This document shows positions 58,523 to 64,000 of a DNA stretch of 64,000 nucleotides, piece by piece. Source of the stretch: an uncultured Mycoplasmatota bacterium (GTDB lineage: Bacteria; Bacillota_I; Bacilli_A; RF39; UBA660); contig CAMZCT010000006.1 of the NCBI GenBank assembly GCA_947305065.1, positions 1 to 64,000 of the forward strand, given 5' to 3'. The first letter of the stretch is position 1; each line of letters begins with the position of its first letter. The position numbers were made by a program, and so were the translations under genes. The notes below the pieces were generated by a model. It worked only from the letters and a program-made list of their open reading frames with translations. It was not told the DNA's origin and ran no database searches.

Positions 58523-58946
58523 TCATCATGGTGTAGAAGAAAAAAAAGAACTAATGAAGAAATTAGAAAATAAATATGAGTTTATCGATAAAAGTGTTAA
58601 TAACTATGCAACAGATGACTTTCCTGATTTTGCTTTAGCAGTAGCTAAATCTGTACTAAGCAAAGAAGCCGACTTTGGTATTCTTATGTGTGGTACAGGA
58701 ATAGGTATGTCTATTGCAGCTAATAAAGTAAAAGGAATAAGAGCAGCTCATTGTTCTAACGTAGAACAAGCAAGATTAACTAGAGTAGATAATGATGCTA
58801 ATATTATTTGTCTTAGTTACAAACAAGATATTTCTGAACTAATCCAGATGATTAATATGTTTATGAATACGGAACATAGCAAAGAAGAAAGACATCATCG
58901 CCGTGTCCAAAAAATAAAAGATATAGAAGAGGGTAAACTTAAATGA
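58500..58946 (+). CDS. rpiB: Ribose-5-phosphate isomerase B family
   Basis: MKIAIATDHHGVEEK, DFPDFALAVAKSV, GILMCGTGIGMSIAANKVKGIRAA. Confidence 0.93.
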   Translation: MKIAIATDHHGVEEKKELMKKLENKYEFIDKSVNNYATDDFPDFALAVAKSVLSKEADFGILMCGTGIGMSIAANKVKGIRAAHCSNVEQARLTRVDNDANIICLSYKQDISELIQMINMFMNTEHSKEERHHRRVQKIKDIEEGKLK

Positions 58947-59143
58947 ATTATAAAGCCTATATATACGTTATAAGTGTTTTAATGAGTGCCTATGCTTTAT
59001 CAGGAGTAAACTTCGATAATTTTATCAAAAAAAATAAAGCTTTAGAAGCTCGTGTTTTAGTAGTATTACTAAGTTTATCCTTAGGATATCTAATAACTAA
59101 TTTTATAACAGATTTCTTGAATGTTAGCTCTATTATAAAATAA
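58943..59143 (+). CDS. DUF1146 (YwzB-like) small membrane protein
   Basis: SAYALSGVNFDNFIKKNKALEARVLVVLLSLSLGYLITNFI. Confidence 0.75.
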   Translation: MNYKAYIYVISVLMSAYALSGVNFDNFIKKNKALEARVLVVLLSLSLGYLITNFITDFLNVSSIIK

Positions 59144-59244
59144 CATCCAACCATTAATATTATACCACTTTATCATTAATGTTGTTAAGTATTAAATTTA
59201 TATTAAAAAGATGTTATAATTAATGCAAGGAGGAAGATGATTAT

Positions 59245-59781
59245 ATGAAATATAACATCAGAGGAGATAAAATAACAGTAACAGGAGCTATGAAATCTTA
59301 CATAGAAGAAAAGCTATCAAAGATGGATAAGTATTTCGAAGAACCAGGAGATATCACAGCAAATGTACTAGTTAAAGTAAAGGATTTGGATCAAACAATA
59401 GAAGTTACAGTTCCAACAAAAAAATTCACTATTAGAGCAGAAGAATCAAATGAAGATTTCTATGCTGCAGTAGATCTAGTTATTAACAAACTAGAAAGAC
59501 AAATTAGAAAGAATAAAGATAGATTATCTAGAAAATATAAAAATGCTGAGTCGTTAGAATTTAATTTTAACTATGAAGAGGAAGAAAAAGAAGAAGAAAA
59601 TACTTCTAAAATAGTAAAAAGAAAAAATATTTCCATGAAACCAATGGATGAAGAAGAAGCAATTCTTCAAATTGAATTATTAAATCATGATTTCTTTGTA
59701 TTTAAGAATATAGATGAAGAATGTGTTTCAGTTCTATATCTAAGAAAAGATGGAAATTACGGAATAATCAACATGAAATAA
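59245..59781 (+). CDS. hpf: Long-form ribosome hibernation promoting factor
   Basis: YNIRGDKITVTGAMKSYIEEKLSKMDKYF, YAAVDLVINKLERQIRKNK, C-terminal dimerisation domain. Confidence 0.95.
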   Translation: MKYNIRGDKITVTGAMKSYIEEKLSKMDKYFEEPGDITANVLVKVKDLDQTIEVTVPTKKFTIRAEESNEDFYAAVDLVINKLERQIRKNKDRLSRKYKNAESLEFNFNYEEEEKEEENTSKIVKRKNISMKPMDEEEAILQIELLNHDFFVFKNIDEECVSVLYLRKDGNYGIINMK

Positions 59782-59802
59782 GATGGGAAACCATCTTTTT
59801 AT
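59780..59802 (+). terminator. Intrinsic terminator after hpf
   Basis: AGATGGGAAACCATCTTTTTATT. Confidence 0.7.
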
Positions 59803-59990
59803 TTGTGAATATAAACAGCAAAATAATATTTTATATAAATATCTAATATTAAATAGTAAAATATAAATGAAAAAAATTAAAAAGAGCTATATAAAACTTG
59901 AATTTATTGACAATATAGCTTAAAATATAGAATACGTAGAGAAAGGGGTAACTATGCCCTGATTTATATAAAAGACATGGAGGATGAACT

Positions 59991-62489
59991 ATGGGACTAT
60001 TAAGATCTTTGATAGATTCAGAATATAAAGAATTAAAGAAATTTGAAAAACAAGCAAAACAAATAGATGCCTTAAGTGATGAGATGGCAGCTTTAAGCGA
60101 TGAAGAATTAGCTGCTAAAACCGATGAATTTAAAAAAGCCTTAGATGAAGGTAAAACACTTGAAGATATTCTTATTCCTGCTTTTGCAACAGTTAGAGAA
60201 GCAGCATACAGAATAATTGGAGAAAAACCTTACTTTGTTCAGATATTAGGTGGTTTAGCTATTCACTATGGTAATATAGCAGAGATGAAAACTGGTGAAG
60301 GTAAAACTTTAACAGAAACAATGCCTACTTATTTAAATGCTTTAACAGGTAAAGGAGTACACATTGTAACAGTTAACGAATTCTTGGCTAAACGTGACTC
60401 TGAATGGATGGGAAATATATTTAGATTCTTAGGATTAACAGTAGGATTAAATATGCGTGAAATGTCTCCGCAACAAAAAAGAGATGCTTACAATTGTGAT
60501 GTTTTATATTCAACAAATAATGAAATTGGTTTCGATTACTTAAGAGATAATATGGTAGTTAGAGCTCAAGATAGAGTTCAAAGACCATTAAATTTCTGTA
60601 TTGTCGACGAAGTAGACTCAATTCTTATCGATGAAGCACGTACCCCATTGATTATTTCAGGCGGAAAAATGGATTCAAAAAATCTATATGAATCTGCTGA
60701 TAGCGCTGTTAAGAGATTAGAAGAAGAAGATTATACAGTTGATGAAAAAACAAAGAGTGTATCTTTAACTGATTCTGGAGTTGAAAAGATAGAAAAAATA
60801 TTCCATTTAAAAAATCTATTTGATTTAGAAAATGCAGCATTAGTACATCATTTAAATCAATCATTAAAAGCTAATTATGGATTTCATATCGACGTTGACT
60901 ATGTAGTTGAAAATGGTGAAGTAGTCATCGTTGATCAATTTACTGGACGTTTAATGCATGGTCGTCAATATAGTGATGGTCTACATCAAGCTATTGAAGC
61001 TAAAGAAGGCGTTAAGATTAATGAAGAAACAAAGACCATGGCAACTATTACGTTCCAGAACTTATTTAGAATGTATAATAAATTGTCAGGTATGACAGGT
61101 ACTGCTAAAACAGAAGAAGAAGAATTTAGAGATATCTACAACATGTATGTTATCCAAATTCCAACTAATAAACCTGTTATAAGAGAAGATTATCCAGATT
61201 TAGTTTATGCTACAGAAACTGGTAAATTTAAAGCAATTGTAAAAAAGATTAAAGAAATACATGAAACTGGACAACCAATTCTAGTTGGTACAATATCAGT
61301 TGAAAATAACGAAAAACTTAGTGAAATGCTTAAAAAAGAAAAATTAAAACATGAAGTATTAAATGCTAAGAACAACGAAAGAGAAGCTGAAATAATTGCT
61401 AAAGCCGGAGAAAAAGGAGCTATTACAATAGCTACTAACATGGCTGGTCGTGGTACCGATATCAAACTTGGTGAAGGTGTTAAAGAACTTGGAGGTTTAT
61501 GTGTAATAGGTACTGAAAGACATGAATCTCGTCGTATTGATAATCAGTTACGCGGACGTTCTGGTCGTCAAGGAGATCCAGGTATGTCACAATTCTTCGT
61601 ATCATTTGATGATGATTTAATGAGAAGATTTGGTACTGATAAGATTAAACAAATGTTAATAAATGTTGGTTTCTCAGATGAACAAGCAATTAGATCTAAA
61701 ACATTTACTAAGAGTATTGAACAAGCTCAAAAGAAAGTTGAAGGAAATAACTATGATACTCGTAAGTCATTACTTGATTATGATAATGTAATGAATGAAC
61801 AAAGAGAAATTATCTATTCAAGACGTAATGAAATATTAGATCAAGAATCTATTAAAGAAAGAACACAAGAAACTTTCTTAACAAACATTACTTATTTAGT
61901 TAATAGTCATATCGAACCGGAAGGTTACTTAACTGAAGATGATAAGAGTGAAATAATTGAATATCTAAATACTAACTTAATTAAAACTACTAAGTTAGAT
62001 GTTAAAGATATATTAGATATGAAGACTGAAGGAGAAGTAATTGATTTCCTAACTGAAAAAGTAAAAGAAGATTACAATGAAAAAGTAAAAGAAATACCTG
62101 AAGAAGTAATTAATGAATTTGAAAAAGCAATAGCTTTAAGAGTTATTGATGAAGCTTGGATAGATCATATCGGTGCAATGGAACACTTAAGAGAAGGTAT
62201 TGGACTTCGTGGTTATGCTCAAACAAATCCATTACAAGCTTATACATTAGAAGGATATGAATTATTTGATGATTTACTAGCTGGTATTTCATCTAACATT
62301 TCTATCTACTTATTAAAAGCCGAAGTTAGACAAAATACAGAAAGAAAAGAACAAACTTCAAATAAAATAGTTCATGATACCCACATTAAACAAAAAGGAC
62401 AACCTATCAAAAAAGATAAAAAAGTAGGTCGTAATGATCCATGTCCATGTGGCTCAGGTAAGAAGTACAAACAATGTCATGGAAAATAG
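59991..62489 (+). CDS. secA: Preprotein translocase subunit SecA
   Basis: GEGKTLTETMPTYLNAL, DEVDSILIDEARTPLIISG, GRGTDIKLGEGV, C-terminal zinc site GRNDPCPCGSGKKYKQCHG. Confidence 0.99.
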   Translation: MGLLRSLIDSEYKELKKFEKQAKQIDALSDEMAALSDEELAAKTDEFKKALDEGKTLEDILIPAFATVREAAYRIIGEKPYFVQILGGLAIHYGNIAEMKTGEGKTLTETMPTYLNALTGKGVHIVTVNEFLAKRDSEWMGNIFRFLGLTVGLNMREMSPQQKRDAYNCDVLYSTNNEIGFDYLRDNMVVRAQDRVQRPLNFCIVDEVDSILIDEARTPLIISGGKMDSKNLYESADSAVKRLEEEDYTVDEKTKSVSLTDSGVEKIEKIFHLKNLFDLENAALVHHLNQSLKANYGFHIDVDYVVENGEVVIVDQFTGRLMHGRQYSDGLHQAIEAKEGVKINEETKTMATITFQNLFRMYNKLSGMTGTAKTEEEEFRDIYNMYVIQIPTNKPVIREDYPDLVYATETGKFKAIVKKIKEIHETGQPILVGTISVENNEKLSEMLKKEKLKHEVLNAKNNEREAEIIAKAGEKGAITIATNMAGRGTDIKLGEGVKELGGLCVIGTERHESRRIDNQLRGRSGRQGDPGMSQFFVSFDDDLMRRFGTDKIKQMLINVGFSDEQAIRSKTFTKSIEQAQKKVEGNNYDTRKSLLDYDNVMNEQREIIYSRRNEILDQESIKERTQETFLTNITYLVNSHIEPEGYLTEDDKSEIIEYLNTNLIKTTKLDVKDILDMKTEGEVIDFLTEKVKEDYNEKVKEIPEEVINEFEKAIALRVIDEAWIDHIGAMEHLREGIGLRGYAQTNPLQAYTLEGYELFDDLLAGISSNISIYLLKAEVRQNTERKEQTSNKIVHDTHIKQKGQPIKKDKKVGRNDPCPCGSGKKYKQCHGK

Positions 62490-62710
62490 CCGTAAAATAA
62501 GGCTTTGAGAAAATTTATGTGCACAAAAAAAGCACCAATTTTCTCAAATGTGCACATTTTGTGCACATAAAAGTATAAAATATTCAAAATAATCTCTTAA
62601 ATACCTTATAAATAAAGGGATTATATAATGTGCACATTTTAGTGGAATAATGAAACTAGCATATTAATTGCTAGTTTTTCTTTGTTCAATAAGAAAGGAC
62701 AGGGAACATT

Positions 62711-64000
62711 ATGTCAGAGATTAGAATTATGAAAAGGGGAAAGGTTTATCAATATCGATTTGAAATTGCTTCAAGAGGAGGTGTAAGAAGGTATATTAAT
62801 AAGAGTGGCTTTGAATCGAGAAAAGAAGCTCAAGAAGCAGGAGCAATTGCTTATAATGAATATTTTAGAACTGGAAGAAAACAAAAGATTAAGGATATGT
62901 CATATGAAGACTATTTAGACTACTGGATGACTAATTATTGCTACTTTAATGTTAAATATGCAACGATAGCATCATATTTAAATATTATTAAAAATCATTT
63001 AAAACCAGAATTAGGAATGTATAAGTTAACTCAACTTGATTCTTATACAATACAAAACTATATTAATAAACTATATAAAGAGAAGCATTATTCTAAACAT
63101 TATTTAAAAGGAATACTAAAATTAATAAAAGGATCACTTAAATATGCCTGTTATACAGTTAATTTTATAAATGATAATCCAGCTGAAAGAGTACATATCC
63201 CAAAATATGATGTTGTTACTGGAGATCCAGCACATATTTTTACTCAAGAAGAGTTTGAAATAATACTAGAAAGATTTAAAGATGTACCATATATCTATTA
63301 TTCATTCTTAACTGCATATTATACTGGACTCCGAGTATCAGAATGTTATGCTTTAACATGGGATAATATAGACTTTGAAAAGAAAACACTAACAGTAAAC
63401 AAAAATATTATAAAAAAGAATCAACATCAATTACCTAAAAAATATGTAATAACAAAAGGACATTCAGTAGAAGAATGGTATTATGGAACATGTAAGAATC
63501 CTCAATCAAATAGAACTATAGGTATAGGAGACACATTAATTAAAGCATTAAAAGAATATAAAAAAGAGCAAGAAGAATATATTAAGTTCTATGGGGATGC
63601 TTATTTAAAGCATTACGAAAAAGAAGTAATTAATCCACATACAGAAAGGAAAGAAATCAAGATTGTTGATGCACCTGCAGAACTAGAACTAAATTTACCA
63701 GAGGCAAAATTAATATTTGTTAAGCCTAATGGACAATATAGAGGTACCGAAACTACAAGGCATGCTTTTAAAGTAATAAATTATGAATTAAAAATACCAT
63801 GCAGATTCCATGACTTTAGAGATACACATGCCACAAGACTGATAGAACAAGGAGCAGATATAAAAGCTGTTTCAAAAAGATTAGGACATTCTTCTATTAT
63901 GACTACATATAACATCTATGTAAGAGTAACTGATAAAATGGAAACTGATACAGTAGATAGATTTGAAGATTATACTAATACTTTAGATATACCAGATACA
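62711..64000 (+). CDS. Tyrosine recombinase/phage-type integrase (runs off the window end)
   Basis: MSEIRIMKRGKVYQYRFEIASRGGVRRYINKSGFESRKEAQEA (AP2-like arm domain), YYTGLRVSECYALTW (Arg), CRFHDFRDTHATRLIEQG (HxxR), RLGHSSIMTTYNIYV (GH...Y). Missed by the ORF track because it is open at the edge. Confidence 0.92.
   Translation, partial: MSEIRIMKRGKVYQYRFEIASRGGVRRYINKSGFESRKEAQEAGAIAYNEYFRTGRKQKIKDMSYEDYLDYWMTNYCYFNVKYATIASYLNIIKNHLKPELGMYKLTQLDSYTIQNYINKLYKEKHYSKHYLKGILKLIKGSLKYACYTVNFINDNPAERVHIPKYDVVTGDPAHIFTQEEFEIILERFKDVPYIYYSFLTAYYTGLRVSECYALTWDNIDFEKKTLTVNKNIIKKNQHQLPKKYVITKGHSVEEWYYGTCKNPQSNRTIGIGDTLIKALKEYKKEQEEYIKFYGDAYLKHYEKEVINPHTERKEIKIVDAPAELELNLPEAKLIFVKPNGQYRGTETTRHAFKVINYELKIPCRFHDFRDTHATRLIEQGADIKAVSKRLGHSSIMTTYNIYVRVTDKMETDTVDRFEDYTNTLDIPDT

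Noticed and set aside
1-64000. Reassigned UGA=Trp code (Mycoplasma-like)
   Set aside because: UGA is used as stop (e.g. the prfA and rnpA ends), Trp is encoded by UGG, and the only tRNA-Trp seen has a CCA anticodon.
1-64000. CRISPR arrays, transposase-bearing IS elements or rRNA operons
   Set aside because: No regularly spaced repeats, transposase motifs or rRNA sequence were seen in the window.

Overview
This is an AT-rich Bacillota-type chromosomal segment, probably a Bacilli or Mollicutes-related lineage using the standard code, centred on the replication origin. Genes left of about 41.35 kb run mostly on the minus strand and genes right of about 41.65 kb run on the plus strand, with dnaA, DnaA boxes and rpmH at the switch. 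Core content includes rimO, htrA, rpsI-rplM-truA-ecfT-ecfA2-ecfA1, spoVG, rsmA, tatD, dut, mfd, pth, ricT, holB, recR, dnaX, tadA, SRP RNA, gyrA, gyrB, recF, comK-like, dnaN, dnaA, oriC, rpmH, rnpA, yidC, jag, mnmE, mnmG, rsmG, noc, argS, rpoE, prfA, prmC, murA, rpmE, rpiB, hpf and secA. The window ends inside a tyrosine integrase. The best candidates for follow-up are: (1) a ~0.47 kb promoter-driven non-coding locus directly upstream of a four-helix membrane protein, which I read as a candidate OLE RNA/OapA pair between murA and rpmE; (2) a ~1.2 kb integrase-less integrative element at the 3' end of rpsI, with ~70 bp flanking repeats, 11-bp-phased arm-type repeats and one alpha/beta hydrolase as cargo; (3) a ComK homologue between dnaN and recF, apparently lacking the C-terminal MecA-recognition tail; (4) a Noc-like ParB-family protein without an N-terminal membrane helix and with a large acidic insert, alongside long ATTTCCCGGGAAAT palindromes and a pair of parS palindromes; (5) an ECF module whose two ATPases have both lost most catalytic motifs. 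Several accessory genes at 0-11 kb are frameshifted. All family assignments come from reading motifs by eye; no search was run.
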